Positions 42,981 through 52,242 of a stretch of 64,000 nt of DNA are shown piece after piece; the first letter of the stretch is position 1, and each line of letters starts with the position of its first letter. This DNA comes from Streptomyces chartreusis. Lineage in GTDB: Bacteria; Actinomycetota; Actinomycetes; Streptomycetales; Streptomycetaceae. The DNA lies in the NCBI RefSeq assembly GCF_008704715.1, contig NZ_CP023689.1:9610001-9674000 (forward strand). Direction: 5' to 3'. The position numbers and the translations under genes are program-made. A model generated the notes under the pieces. It saw only the letters and a program-made list of their open reading frames with translations. It did no database searches and was not told where the DNA came from.

Positions 42981-44057
42981 GTGACCATGAGACTTCCGCG
43001 CCGGGTCACCGGCGCCGCGGCCGTGCTGCTGTCCGGCGTGCTCGCCGCCGTGCTGTCACTGACGGCCGCCGACCCCGCCGAGGCGGGACAGACGAGCCTG
43101 CGGGCGGCGGACCCGAGCGTGCTCCGCGTCGGGGGCACCTACATCTCGGTGCAGTCGGCCGGTGGCGGCATCGTCGTCCGACAGGCTCCGTCGACGGACG
43201 CTCTGGCGACGACACCCGCCCGGCAGGTCTGGTCCGACACCCGCAACCTCGGCGAGGTCTGGGCACCCGAGATCGTGCGCGACGGCGGCCGTTACCACAT
43301 CTACTTCTCGGCGGGCCGCGGACCGGCCCACCGGATGTACGTCATCAGCTCGGCCACTCCGGACACCGGATACACCGGCGAGACCCAACTGGCCCTGCCG
43401 GACGGCAAATGGGCCATCGACGGAACCCTGTTCACCTTCAGCGGACAGCGCTGGTTCGTGTGGTCCGGCTGGGCCGGCGACACCAACGTCGAGCAGAACC
43501 TGTACATCGCCCGCATGAGCAGCCCGACCACTCCGACCGGCGCCCGCTACGTCATCTCGCAGCCCCGGGAGAGCTGGGAGCGGGTGGTCGGCAACCCGTT
43601 CATCAACGAGGCCCCCGAGGCCATCAAGGACCCCAACGGGCAACTGCACATCGTGTACTCCGCGAACGGCAGCTGGAGCGAGCAGTACTGCCTCGCCGAC
43701 CTGCGGCTGCGCGCCGGCGGTGACCCGACGTACGTGTGGGACTGGTACAAGTCCAACGGCTGCCTGTTCGGCTCCAACCGCGGCACGATGATGTCCGGCT
43801 GGGACCCGACCCTGCACGTCAACGGCCCCGGCCATCACAGCTTCGTCCTGCTCGACGGCGACATCGCCACCAGCCCGCCCGCCGGACCGAGGTTCCCGCT
43901 GATGTTCCACGCCGTCGCGAAGGGGACGCCGTACGCGTGGGAGAACCGGTACTGGTACACGGGCACGTTCTGCTGGTGGGGCAACACCACCTACAGCCGC
44001 GCCAACGTCCCCGGCCCGAACACGAACACCGGCTGGAGCCTGAAGTTCTTCGAGTGA
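42981..44057 (+). CDS. Secreted GH43-family glycoside hydrolase
   Basis: Exported five-bladed propeller enzyme of 358 residues. The signal peptide is LPRRVTGAAAVLLSGVLAAV with probable cleavage after DPAEA. Family 43 catalytic residues are visible: the base Asp in AADPSVLRVGGTYIS, the pKa-tuning Asp in KWAIDGTLFTFSGQRWF and the acid Glu in INEAPEAIKDPNG. The conserved EVWAPEIVRDGGRYHIYFSA also fits. GH43 enzymes act on arabinan, arabinoxylan or galactan. GTG 42981 has GAGG at 7-bp spacing; ATG 42987 is possible. It is divergent from the PA14-GH2 gene and directly behind an operator. Confidence 0.88.
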   Translation: MTMRLPRRVTGAAAVLLSGVLAAVLSLTAADPAEAGQTSLRAADPSVLRVGGTYISVQSAGGGIVVRQAPSTDALATTPARQVWSDTRNLGEVWAPEIVRDGGRYHIYFSAGRGPAHRMYVISSATPDTGYTGETQLALPDGKWAIDGTLFTFSGQRWFVWSGWAGDTNVEQNLYIARMSSPTTPTGARYVISQPRESWERVVGNPFINEAPEAIKDPNGQLHIVYSANGSWSEQYCLADLRLRAGGDPTYVWDWYKSNGCLFGSNRGTMMSGWDPTLHVNGPGHHSFVLLDGDIATSPPAGPRFPLMFHAVAKGTPYAWENRYWYTGTFCWWGNTTYSRANVPGPNTNTGWSLKFFE

Positions 44058-44070
44058 GGACCGGTGTCGC

Positions 44071-45579
44071 TCAGAACCTCGGCGCCGGTGCCTGGTTCTC
44101 CACCATCCGGGCGGCCTCTTCCGGCGTCGCGACGGACGGTGGCGAGCCCGCAAGTGGCTGGCCTGCCGTCTCCTTCATGCACGCCACGGCGATCACACCG
44201 ACCACGGACGCGGCCATGACGTAGTACGCGGGCATCAGTTCGCTTCCGGTGACGGAGATCAGCGCCGTGATCACCAGCGGCGTGGTGCCGCCGAAGAGGG
44301 AGGCGGAGAGGTTGTAGCCGACGGACAGGGAGCCGTAGCGGACCTGGGTCGGGAACAGCGCGGGCAGCGTCGCCGACATGGTGCCGAGCAGGCACACCAT
44401 CGACAGCCCCAGCATCAGCATCGCCGCCGACACGGCCACCAGGCTGCCCTGCCTGACCAGCAGGAACGCCGGGAGGGACAGGACGAGGAAACCAATCATG
44501 CCGGCCATCAGCAGGGGCTTGCGGCCCAACCTGTCGCAGAGCCGGCCCACCTGATTGATGATCAGCATCAGCACCGCCATGGTGGCGATGAGGACGAGCA
44601 GGCCGTGTGTCTCGGAGTAGCCCATCTCGTCCGACAGATATGTCGGCATGTACGACAGGAGCATGTAGTCGGCGATGTTGTAGGCGCCGACCAGGCAGAT
44701 GCAGAGGATCAGGGTCGGCCAGTAGTCGCGGAAGATCTTCGCCAGGTCGCCCTTGGCGGTCGTCTCGACCGCGGAGGCCGCGTCGGAGGCGCGGTGGAGG
44801 GACTCGTCCTCCAGCTTGCGGAACGCGGGCGTCTCGTCCAGCCGGAGCCGGAGGTAGAGACCGACCAGCCCGAGGGGCCCGGCGACCAGGAAGGGCACCC
44901 GCCAGCCCCAGGACTCCATGCCGCCGCTGCCCAGCAGAGAGGTCATCAGCGTGACCAGCCCCGCGGCACCGACGTACCCGGCGAGCGTGCCCAGCTCCAG
45001 GAAGCTGCCGTAGAAACCGCGTCGCTTGTCGGGGGCGTACTCGGCGATGAAGGTGGACGCGCCGCCGTACTCACCGCCGGTCGAGAAACCCTGGACGAGC
45101 CTGAAGAAGATCAGCAGGACCGGGGCCCAGAAGCCGATCGCGGCGTACGAGGGGATCAGGCCGATGGCGCAGGTACCGATCGCCATCATGATCATCGTGA
45201 GGGCGAGGACCTTCTTACGGCCGATCCTGTCGCCCATCGGCCCGAAGACCATTCCGCCGATCGGGCGCACCAGGAACGACACCGCGAACGTTGCGAACGA
45301 CGACAGCAGCTGCACGGTCTCGTTGCCGGACGGGAAGAAGACGTGACCGATGGTGACCGCGAGATAGCTGTAGATCCCGAAGTCGAACCACTCCATGGCG
45401 TTACCGAGAGCGGCCGCTTTCACCGCCCGTTTCACGGCCGCCTCGTCGGTGACGGTGATGTCCGTGCGCCGCAGCGGAGGGTTCTTGCGCCGCTGCACGG
45501 CCCTGAACAGCAGCCGATGCCGCCTGACCGCCCCTGGGTCCGCATCGGCCACGATCAGATCGGAGTCGCTGACCGCCAT
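44071..45579 (-). CDS. MHS-family MFS transporter (ProP/KgtP-like)
   Basis: Metabolite:H+ symporter of 502 residues. A 50-residue hydrophilic N-terminus precedes the family segment AALGNAMEWFDFGIYSYLAV. Next come the loop FGPMGDRIGRKKVLALTMIM and RLVQGFSTGGEYGGASTFIA, both diagnostic of the MHS group, followed by further helices including SLSVGYNLSASLFGGTTPLV. Such proteins take up proline, betaine, alpha-ketoglutarate, citrate or shikimate. ATG 45579 was chosen over the longer 45639 form, which adds only basic residues. It converges on the GH43 gene with a 13-bp gap. Confidence 0.93.
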   Translation of the reverse strand: MAVSDSDLIVADADPGAVRRHRLLFRAVQRRKNPPLRRTDITVTDEAAVKRAVKAAALGNAMEWFDFGIYSYLAVTIGHVFFPSGNETVQLLSSFATFAVSFLVRPIGGMVFGPMGDRIGRKKVLALTMIMMAIGTCAIGLIPSYAAIGFWAPVLLIFFRLVQGFSTGGEYGGASTFIAEYAPDKRRGFYGSFLELGTLAGYVGAAGLVTLMTSLLGSGGMESWGWRVPFLVAGPLGLVGLYLRLRLDETPAFRKLEDESLHRASDAASAVETTAKGDLAKIFRDYWPTLILCICLVGAYNIADYMLLSYMPTYLSDEMGYSETHGLLVLIATMAVLMLIINQVGRLCDRLGRKPLLMAGMIGFLVLSLPAFLLVRQGSLVAVSAAMLMLGLSMVCLLGTMSATLPALFPTQVRYGSLSVGYNLSASLFGGTTPLVITALISVTGSELMPAYYVMAASVVGVIAVACMKETAGQPLAGSPPSVATPEEAARMVENQAPAPRF

Positions 45580-45688
45580 GAGGGGTCCCTTCTGCCGAGC
45601 GCGCGATCGCCGCCACGCCATGCACGGGTACCCCTTCACTCACACGTGTCCCATGAGCGGCAAATGGCCCCCGCAGGGTCCGCTCGCC

Positions 45689-45973
45689 CTACGAATGCGC
45701 CACCACCTCGCCCGCCGTCACCTGGGGCGGGTTGGGGAGCAGCTCGGCGAGGCGGTCCCGTACGAAGTCCTTCGCCCTGGCCGTCGACGCCTCGGCGCCG
45801 GAGCGGTCCTGGAAGACTCCCGTCGACACCATCACTCCGCCCCCGGCATCGACCCAGTAATAGGCCACGAAACCCGGGACCTGGCGCAGGAGCGGCACGA
45901 ACTCCTCGTTCACCCGGCGCCCCGCCTCGGCCGGGTCGGTCACCTCTTCGTACCGCCGAACCACTGCGTACAT
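45689..45973 (-). CDS. ABM-superfamily (antibiotic biosynthesis monooxygenase-like) small protein
   Basis: A 94-residue ferredoxin-like fold protein: MYAVVRRYEEVTDPAEAGRR, then LLRQVPGFVAYYWVDAGGGV and TGVFQDRSGAEASTARAKDF. This is the usual beta-alpha-beta pattern of ABM-domain proteins that dimerise and sometimes act as oxygenases or sensors. I used ATG 45973, which has GAGGAG at good spacing. Longer frames upstream have no domain content. The downstream MHS gene is 109 bp away on the same strand. No substrate can be given. Confidence 0.82.
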   Translation of the reverse strand: MYAVVRRYEEVTDPAEAGRRVNEEFVPLLRQVPGFVAYYWVDAGGGVMVSTGVFQDRSGAEASTARAKDFVRDRLAELLPNPPQVTAGEVVAHS

Positions 45974-46251
45974 GGCTGCTCTCCTCATGGATCGTGAGGC
46001 CGTGATCTGCGCTGACGGCGTACCCGCGATGGCCGGTGAGTCGTGCGCGAGACCGGCGTAAATCACCGGAAAAGGCCCCGTCGGTGGTCCGAACGGAGGG
46101 GCGGGACGGAGCACGGCACCGTGGGTGCGGGCTCTGATCGCCCCGTACGACCGGCGTTGTCAGTGCGGGATGTGAAGATGCCGTTCGGGAGGCGAGGACA
46201 CGTCCGAGGCCGACTGAATCCACACGCCCAGATTCACCACCAGGAGACGCG

Positions 46252-46785
46252 GTGCCCACGGAATACTCGCCGGTCGATGAACTCAACCTGCTCAAGGAAT
46301 TCCAGGACAGGGTCGGATACGAGTACTACGCCGACGGCTTCGAGCTGACGGAGTACGGCGACCTGTCCGGCCTGGTGGCGGGCTGGTCCGACGACCCCGA
46401 ATTCACCGGCCGGCTGATTCCCTTCGCGCAGGCCACCGGCGGCGGCTCCTTCTACGCGCTCTGGAGGCTCGACGACCGCGCCGACGCCGCCGGACTGCCC
46501 GTGGTCGTCTTCGGCGACGAGGGCGGCCAGCACGTCGTCGCCCGGAATCTGCGGGAACTTTTCCGACTTCTCGGCTTCGACGCGGAGATCAGCGTCGACT
46601 GGGACGAGGCCTACTACTACCGCTCCGAGGACGAGCCCCACTCCGACCGCCACGACGAGTACGTGGATTGGCTCGACCGGCAATTCGCGCTACCCGTGGC
46701 GAAGGACCCGGCGGCCGTCCTTGCGGCAGCGCAGGCGGACTTGGGGCAGCGGTTCGCGAACTGGGCCAAGCCCTTTCTCCCTTGA
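46252..46785 (+). CDS. SMI1/KNR4 (SUKH)-like protein
   Basis: Acidic protein of 177 residues. The segment PFAQATGGGSFYALWRLD, then VVVFGDEGGQHVVARNLREL, has the SUKH pattern of a strand-glycine loop followed by a beta-hairpin and helix. SUKH proteins mostly act as immunity partners of secreted polymorphic toxins, though many are orphan. The start is GTG 46252 after GAGACGC. A second acidic protein of similar size follows 67 bp downstream; no toxin gene is visible nearby. Confidence 0.65.
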   Translation: MPTEYSPVDELNLLKEFQDRVGYEYYADGFELTEYGDLSGLVAGWSDDPEFTGRLIPFAQATGGGSFYALWRLDDRADAAGLPVVVFGDEGGQHVVARNLRELFRLLGFDAEISVDWDEAYYYRSEDEPHSDRHDEYVDWLDRQFALPVAKDPAAVLAAAQADLGQRFANWAKPFLP

Positions 46786-46852
46786 GCACGTACTGGGCGC
46801 ACACTCGCACACCACCTCTTCCAGCCTGATGAGCGAACACGAGGAAAGGCCC

Positions 46853-47569
46853 ATGCACGGAGTGCCGTTGACGGAACAGGTCATAGCCGCGGTGCGCCGC
46901 GATCCGGCGGCCGGCGCCCTCCCGTATCTGCTGCCGCATGTGAATGTGCCCTGGGTGGAAGGCGGCGTCGCCAACCCGATGGCCGAGGATCTGCTCGCCG
47001 ACGCCACCTTCCCCTCCGGGCGACCGCTGTCGCCGAGCCTGCGCGCCTGGCTGGCGTACGACATCAGCCTGCTGGAGCGGCACAAGTGGTTCACCCCCGA
47101 CGGCGACTTCGCGCCGCGGCCACTGGACCAGTTGGTCGGTGACGAGATGGGCGACTTCTGGGGCGCGGAGTTCGCGTGGCTGTCCGGGCGCCTCTCCGAG
47201 TGCTTCCTGCTGCCGGGCGGCTCGGACTCCCGGCGCATCCTGGCCGTCACCGACCCGGACGAGGAGGGGGAGTACCCGGTGCTCGCCCTCGACCTGGACG
47301 ACGTGCCCTACCTGGGGCTCATGTACCCGGGCTTCGACGTCTATCTGGCCGACACGGCGGGCCTGTTGGGCCTCGGCGAACGGGAGACCTACACGGATCT
47401 GATCCACCACGGAACCTACGGGCCCCGGATGCGCCGGCACGCCGCCCAGTGCTTCGCGGGGGAGTCCTGTGTGCAGTACCCCTTCGAGTTCGCACCCGTG
47501 TACGAGCAGCTCGGCCCCGAAGCGGGTCAGGACGGCACCCCGAACGGGACCGCGACAGGCCGATCCTGA
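46853..47569 (+). CDS. Acidic SUKH-like protein
   Basis: Protein of 238 residues. It contains GDEMGDFWGAEFAWLSGRLS, then LLPGGSDSRRILAVTDPDEE and EGEYPVLALDLDDVPYLGLM, a pattern resembling SMI1/KNR4-type immunity proteins, but the match is weaker than for the upstream gene. ATG 46853 follows GAGGAAAGG; an in-frame ATG at 46829 lacks a ribosome site. It probably shares a transcript with the upstream gene. It converges on LacI regulator 2. Confidence 0.55.
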   Translation: MHGVPLTEQVIAAVRRDPAAGALPYLLPHVNVPWVEGGVANPMAEDLLADATFPSGRPLSPSLRAWLAYDISLLERHKWFTPDGDFAPRPLDQLVGDEMGDFWGAEFAWLSGRLSECFLLPGGSDSRRILAVTDPDEEGEYPVLALDLDDVPYLGLMYPGFDVYLADTAGLLGLGERETYTDLIHHGTYGPRMRRHAAQCFAGESCVQYPFEFAPVYEQLGPEAGQDGTPNGTATGRS

Positions 47570-47584
47570 CGCGGCGGCGGCCGG

Positions 47585-48667
47585 TCAGGACGTCCCTGGC
47601 AGGGATCGCGGCGGCAGCGGCCCGGTGACTCCTTCTGTGCTTTCGCGCAGTACCAGCCGGTGCGCCACCACAAGATCCTGAGGTGACCGCACGCCGGCCG
47701 AGGAGGCGTCCGCCGGGGCGGATCCCGCGGCCTCGTCCATCCGGCGTTGCAGGAGTTCGACCGCGACATGGGCGACCGCGGCCTTGTCGGGCGCGACGGT
47801 GCTCAGGGTGGGGACGCTGAACCGTCCGGCCTCGACGTCGTCGAAGCCGATGACGGCGACCTCGTCGGGCACCCGGACACCGTGCTCGTGGAGTGTGCGC
47901 AGCGCGCCGAGCGCCAGCTGGTCGTTGAGGCACAGCAGCGCGTCGGGGCGGGCGCCCTCGCTCAGCGCCCGGGCTACCGCCTCGGCGCCGTCGGGCATCC
48001 GGAAGGACTCGACGGGCAGGAGGGCGGCCGGGTCGTAGGCGATGCCCGCTTCCGCGAGCGCCGCGCGATAGCCGCGGGTGCGGGCCTCGGCCGTGCCCAG
48101 GCCCGAGTCGTTGCGTCCGCCGATGACCAGGATGGCGCGGCGGCCGAGGCCGAGCAGATGCTCGGTCGCCTCCCGTGCGGCCTTCTCGTTGTCGATGGCG
48201 ACGTGGTCGGCGCCCTCCTCCAGCAGTTCGCCGATCAGCACGGTGGGCGGGGACCCCGCGCGATCGCGCAGGTCGTCGGGGGTGAGGGCGAGCGGGCTGA
48301 GGATGACCCCGTCGACAAAGCTGGAGCCGAAGCCGGTCAGCGCCGCCAGTTCGTGATCGCGATCCGCGCCGGTCTGGTGGATCAGCACCGTCAGGGAGCG
48401 CCGCTCCGCCTCGCGGATGACATGCCGGGCGAGCTCGGCGAAGTACGGCACGTCCAGTTCGGGGATGACGAGGGCGATGATGCCGGTGCGGCCCTGACGC
48501 AGATGGCGGCCGGCCAGGTTCACCTTGTAGCCGAGTTCCTCGATGGCATCGCGGACGGCGCTTCTGGTCCGGTCGGAGACGTGGGTGTAGTCGTTGATGA
48601 CGTTGGAGACCGTCTTCTCCGACACACCCGCGAGCCGCGCGACGTCCTTGATCCTTGGTCGTGCCAC
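47585..48667 (-). CDS. LacI family transcriptional regulator 2
   Basis: Sugar-responsive repressor of 360 residues. The helix-turn-helix is IKDVARLAGVSEKTVSNVIN, the hinge YKVNLAGRHLRQGRTG, and the ligand domain includes GIIALVIPELDVPYFAELAR, DGVILSPLALTP and VAVIGFDDVEAG. The residues contacting DNA nearly equal those of LacI 1 (KTVSNV, NLAxRHLRxGRTG), so both probably read the same operator. It is divergent from ABC importer 2 across 273 bp containing operator site 5. The C-terminal tail includes an Ala/Ser-rich insertion (GSAPADASSAGVRSP). Confidence 0.92.
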   Translation of the reverse strand: MARPRIKDVARLAGVSEKTVSNVINDYTHVSDRTRSAVRDAIEELGYKVNLAGRHLRQGRTGIIALVIPELDVPYFAELARHVIREAERRSLTVLIHQTGADRDHELAALTGFGSSFVDGVILSPLALTPDDLRDRAGSPPTVLIGELLEEGADHVAIDNEKAAREATEHLLGLGRRAILVIGGRNDSGLGTAEARTRGYRAALAEAGIAYDPAALLPVESFRMPDGAEAVARALSEGARPDALLCLNDQLALGALRTLHEHGVRVPDEVAVIGFDDVEAGRFSVPTLSTVAPDKAAVAHVAVELLQRRMDEAAGSAPADASSAGVRSPQDLVVAHRLVLRESTEGVTGPLPPRSLPGTS

Positions 48668-48804
48668 CAGAACCCTCCCTGCCCCTCGGAGCTGCTGAGT
48701 TTATGTCCCGGCAGGTCGCGGATCCGAAGCCGGACCGGAAGCGAGTCCGCCCTGCCTGACGGGCCCTCGAATTCAGGCCGCGCCTCCTGGCTCTTTACAG
48801 CCAA

Positions 48805-48820
48805 TGTACATCGATGTAAA
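48805..48820. promoter_or_regulatory. LacI-type operator, site 5 (between LacI 2 and ABC importer 2)
   Basis: TGTACATCGATGTAAA, with a perfect 12-bp core TACATCGATGTA at 48807-48818. The full 16 bases, plus the AA before them, are identical to site 6 at 61143. It lies in the divergent region, 136 bp before the binding-protein start. Confidence 0.75.
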
Positions 48821-48940
48821 AACTAGCCATCGCATCGGCTCGACCGGTGCGCCCCCGCCTGACCCAGGCGGTGGATCACCATCCCCATGCGTGCTCCACC
48901 GCCGGTCCGGCATGCGTGTCCGGCCGTCGGAAGGTCCGCG

Positions 48941-50302
48941 ATGTTCCCCCGCTTCTCCGCCTCACCACCAGCGCCCGCACCCGGTGCGGCACCTGATCTC
49001 ACCCGCCGCCGGCTGCTGCGCAACGGCACGGCCGCCGCAGGTGCGCTGCTCGCCGCCGGCCCGCTGTCCGGCTGCGCGTCCCCGGCCGCCGCCGACGCCT
49101 CGGCGCTGAGCGTCTGGGACCTGTTCCAGGGCGGCGACGGCATGCTGATGGACGACATGATCAAGGCCGTCTCCAAGGGCCCGCAGCGCTTCGAGGTCGA
49201 GCGGACGATCCTGGACTGGGGCCCCTCGTACTACACCAAGCTGGCCATGTCCGCCGCAGGGGGCCGCGCCTCCGACGTGGCGATCATGCACCTCTCCCGG
49301 CTGGCCGGCTACGCGCCCGGCGGCCTCCTCGACCCGTTCGACCTGGACCTCCTCGCCGAATTCGGCGTCAGCCAGGCGGACTTCGCACCGGCCGTCTGGT
49401 CCCGGACGCAGCACGACGGGACGGTCTACGCCATCCCGCTCGACGTCCACCCCTTCATCGTGTTCTACGACAAGGAGGCCGCCGACACGGCCGGTCTCCT
49501 CGACTCCTCCGGTGAACTGGCGCCGATGGGCTCCCCGGAGGCCCTGCTCGACGCCGGCAAGGCGCTCGCGAAGGCGACCGGGCAGAAGGGCATCCTGTTC
49601 GGCCACGTCACCGACACCGCGCAGACCTGGCGGCAGTTCGCCGCCTTCTACGCCCAGACCGGCGCCACCTTCACCCTCCCAGACGGCGGCCCGCCGAAGA
49701 TCGACGTCGACGCCGCCGTCCGCGTGGTCACCTTCATGCAGCAGCTGTTCGACGGCCGCACCAACCCCAACAACCTCGACTACAACGGCGCGATGGCCGG
49801 GTTCATCGGCGGCCGCGGCGGCATGATCATGCTCGGCGAGTGGGAGCTGCCCACGCTGAAGAAGTCCGGCATCCCGCTCGGCGCCGCCCGGTTCCCGCAG
49901 GTCTTCGAGAAGCCGGGCGTCTACACCGACAGCCACAGCTTCGTACTCCCGCACCAGGAGAACCCCGACCCGGCCCGGCGCCGCCAGGCCCACCGGTACG
50001 TCGCCGAGATGGTCAAGCAGAGCCTCACCTGGGCCACCGCCGGCCACATCCCCGCCTACCAGCCCGTACTGGCCGAGCCGGAGTACGCCGCCCTCGACCC
50101 GCAGTCCTCCTACGCGGACGCCGGAGAGGTCGCGGTGCTCGACCCGCCGAACTGGTTCGCCGGGGCCGCCTCGAACTTCCAGAACCGGATGTGCCAGCCC
50201 CTCCAGGCGGCACTGCTGGGCAACACCTCCGCCGAGAAGGCGGTGCGCCAGATGGTCCGCGAGGCGGACACGCTGCTCCGGCAGCCCAACCCGGTGGCCT
50301 GA
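48941..50302 (+). CDS. Tat-exported extracellular solute-binding lipoprotein, family 1
   Basis: Binding protein of 453 residues for ABC importer 2. The signal has a twin-arginine motif (TRRRLLRNGTAAAGALLAAG) and lipobox LSGC, so it is a Tat lipoprotein. The mature domain shows FEVERTILDWGPSYYTKLAM, VYAIPLDVHPFIVFYDKEAA and GGRGGMIMLGEWELPTLKKS, typical of large oligosaccharide-binding proteins. ATG 48941 is preceded by GGAAGG; the frame extends upstream without domain content. Two permeases follow, then an intracellular GH2 enzyme, which suggests an oligosaccharide ligand hydrolysed after uptake. Confidence 0.92.
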   Translation: MFPRFSASPPAPAPGAAPDLTRRRLLRNGTAAAGALLAAGPLSGCASPAAADASALSVWDLFQGGDGMLMDDMIKAVSKGPQRFEVERTILDWGPSYYTKLAMSAAGGRASDVAIMHLSRLAGYAPGGLLDPFDLDLLAEFGVSQADFAPAVWSRTQHDGTVYAIPLDVHPFIVFYDKEAADTAGLLDSSGELAPMGSPEALLDAGKALAKATGQKGILFGHVTDTAQTWRQFAAFYAQTGATFTLPDGGPPKIDVDAAVRVVTFMQQLFDGRTNPNNLDYNGAMAGFIGGRGGMIMLGEWELPTLKKSGIPLGAARFPQVFEKPGVYTDSHSFVLPHQENPDPARRRQAHRYVAEMVKQSLTWATAGHIPAYQPVLAEPEYAALDPQSSYADAGEVAVLDPPNWFAGAASNFQNRMCQPLQAALLGNTSAEKAVRQMVREADTLLRQPNPVA

Positions 50303-50323
50303 CGAGCAGAAGGAGTGACCCAC

Positions 50324-51274
50324 GTGACCACCACCGCACCCCCCGGCACCGACACCGTGACCGGCCCGGCCTCCGACCGCCCCGGCGGCCTCCGCCGTAT
50401 CGGCCTCAAGGCCGGCCGGACCGCGCAGGGCCCCGGCCTCGTCTTCGTCGTGCCGTTCCTGCTCGTCTTCGCCCTGTTCCTCGTCTGGCCCATCGTGCAC
50501 GGGCTCTGGATGAGCTTCACCGACAGCTCACTCGCCCTGCGCGACACGGCCTTCGTCGGCTTCGACAACTACGCCGAGGCGTTCGGCGATCCGGACGTCT
50601 GGAGCAGCCTCGGCAACACGGTCGTCTTCACCGCCATCTCCAGTGTTCCGCTGGTCCTGATCGCACTGGCGATGGCCCTGCTGGTGCACAGCGGCCTCGC
50701 CGGACAGTGGGCGTGGCGACTGGCCTTCTTCGCCCCCTACCTGCTGCCCGTGACCGTGGTGACGCTCGTCTGGACCTGGCTCTACCAGCCGGAACTCGGC
50801 CTGGCGAACCAGTTCCTCGACACCATCGGCATGGCACCCGTCGGCTGGCTCTCCGACGAATCCGTCGCGATGTGGTCGATCGCCGCCCTCACCGTCTGGT
50901 GGACGGTCGGCTTCAACTTCCTGCTCTACCTCGCCGCGCTCCAGTCCCTGCCCTCGACCTACTACGAGGCCGCGGCGCTGGATGGCGCCGGCGCCTGGCG
51001 GCGCCTGTGGTCCATCACCCTGCCGCAACTGCGCCGGACCACCGCACTCGTCGCGATGCTGCAAGTCCTCGCCTCGCTCAAGGTGTTCGACCAGATCTAC
51101 ATCCTCACCAAGGGCGGCCCCAACGGCTCCACCCGCCCGGTCCTGGAATACGTCTACGACGTCGGCTTCACCGGCTACCGGCTCGGCTACGCCTCCGCCG
51201 TCTCCTACCTCTTCTTCGCCCTCGTCATCGTCGTCTCGCTCGTGCAACTGCGTCTCTTCCGCCAGGAGGACTGA
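50324..51274 (+). CDS. ABC sugar transporter permease, MalF type
   Basis: Permease of 316 residues with about six helices (LVFVVPFLLVFALFLVWPIV first). The EAA loop YYEAAALDGAGAWRRLWSIT is near residue 220. I start at GTG 50324, which has AGAAGGAG at 8-bp spacing. The earlier GTG 50315 lies inside that ribosome site. It is second in the operon; the downstream permease begins 2 bp after the stop. No ATPase gene is present, so a shared MsiK-like ATPase is expected. Confidence 0.92.
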   Translation: MTTTAPPGTDTVTGPASDRPGGLRRIGLKAGRTAQGPGLVFVVPFLLVFALFLVWPIVHGLWMSFTDSSLALRDTAFVGFDNYAEAFGDPDVWSSLGNTVVFTAISSVPLVLIALAMALLVHSGLAGQWAWRLAFFAPYLLPVTVVTLVWTWLYQPELGLANQFLDTIGMAPVGWLSDESVAMWSIAALTVWWTVGFNFLLYLAALQSLPSTYYEAAALDGAGAWRRLWSITLPQLRRTTALVAMLQVLASLKVFDQIYILTKGGPNGSTRPVLEYVYDVGFTGYRLGYASAVSYLFFALVIVVSLVQLRLFRQED

Positions 51275-51276
51275 CC

Positions 51277-52176
51277 GTGTCCGCCACCGCAACACCCCTT
51301 CGCCCGCGGCGCCGTCCCCCCTTGGCGCCCGCCGAACCCTCCCTCGTCCTCGGACACGGCCGACTGCCCCGCGTCCTGGCCGGCACCGCGCTGGCCGTCC
51401 TCGCCGCCGTCTGGCTGCTGCCGTTCGTCTGGGCCGTCGCCACCTCGGTGCAGAGCGAGCAGGACGCCGCGTCGCCCGGACTCTCCCCGATCAAGGGCGC
51501 CTTCACGACCGAGGCGTACCGGCAGATCCTGGAACGCGGGAACGTCACCGTCTGGGCCTTCAACAGCTTCCTCATCGCAGGCCTCGTCACCCTGATCACG
51601 GTCGTCGTCTCCACCCTCGCCGCGTACGGCTTCTCCCGCGGCACCTTCCGAGGCCGCCGGACCCTGCTCGCCGTCACGGTCGCCGCCATCCTCGTGCCGC
51701 CGCAACTGCTCGTCGTACCGCTCTTCGAGCAGATGCTGCTGTTCAACCTGGTGGACACCTATGCGGCGGTCATCCTCCCGCAGGTCGTCGCGCCCATGAT
51801 GGTCTTCATCCTCAAGCGCTTCTTCGACGGCATCCCGCGTGAGCTGGAGGACGCGGCCCGGATGGACGGGGCCTCGGAGTTCCGGGTGTTCCTGTCGATC
51901 GTGCTGCCGCTGTCCCGGCCGATCGTCGCCGCCGTCGCGATCTTCGTCTTCATCGGCGCGTGGAACAACTTCATGTGGCCGTTCATCGTCACCAACGACC
52001 CGGACCTGATGACCCTCCCCGTGGGCCTGGCCACCGTCAAGGATGCCTTCGGCATCCAGTACGCCCAGTCCATGGCCTCCGCACTGCTGGCGGCGCTGCC
52101 ACTGATCGTGGTGTTCCTCTTCTTCCAGCGCCGCATCGTCGACTCCGTCGCCACCACCGGCCTCGGCGGCTCCTGA
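51277..52176 (+). CDS. ABC sugar transporter permease, MalG type
   Basis: Partner permease of 299 residues. The basic N-terminus (TPLRPRRRPPLAPAEP) precedes six helices starting at AVLAAVWLLPFVWAVATSV. The EAA loop is LEDAARMDGASEFRVFLSIV, and the last helices contain FIGAWNNFMWPFIV, a common MalG segment. The GTG start at 51277 follows CAGGAGGACTGACC. A weak inverted repeat follows in the 66-bp gap before the GH2 gene. Confidence 0.93.
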   Translation: MSATATPLRPRRRPPLAPAEPSLVLGHGRLPRVLAGTALAVLAAVWLLPFVWAVATSVQSEQDAASPGLSPIKGAFTTEAYRQILERGNVTVWAFNSFLIAGLVTLITVVVSTLAAYGFSRGTFRGRRTLLAVTVAAILVPPQLLVVPLFEQMLLFNLVDTYAAVILPQVVAPMMVFILKRFFDGIPRELEDAARMDGASEFRVFLSIVLPLSRPIVAAVAIFVFIGAWNNFMWPFIVTNDPDLMTLPVGLATVKDAFGIQYAQSMASALLAALPLIVVFLFFQRRIVDSVATTGLGGS

Positions 52177-52242
52177 CCTCACCCCCTCGCCGTACTCACA
52201 GGCCGGCTGCAACCCGCCGGCCCCCGATCGACTGGAGCATGT

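Noticed and set aside
52201-52222. Hairpin GGCCGGC/GCCGGCC between permease and GH2 as a terminator
   Set aside because: The stem is only 7 bp, and the GH2 gene is most likely co-transcribed, so I do not call a terminator here.
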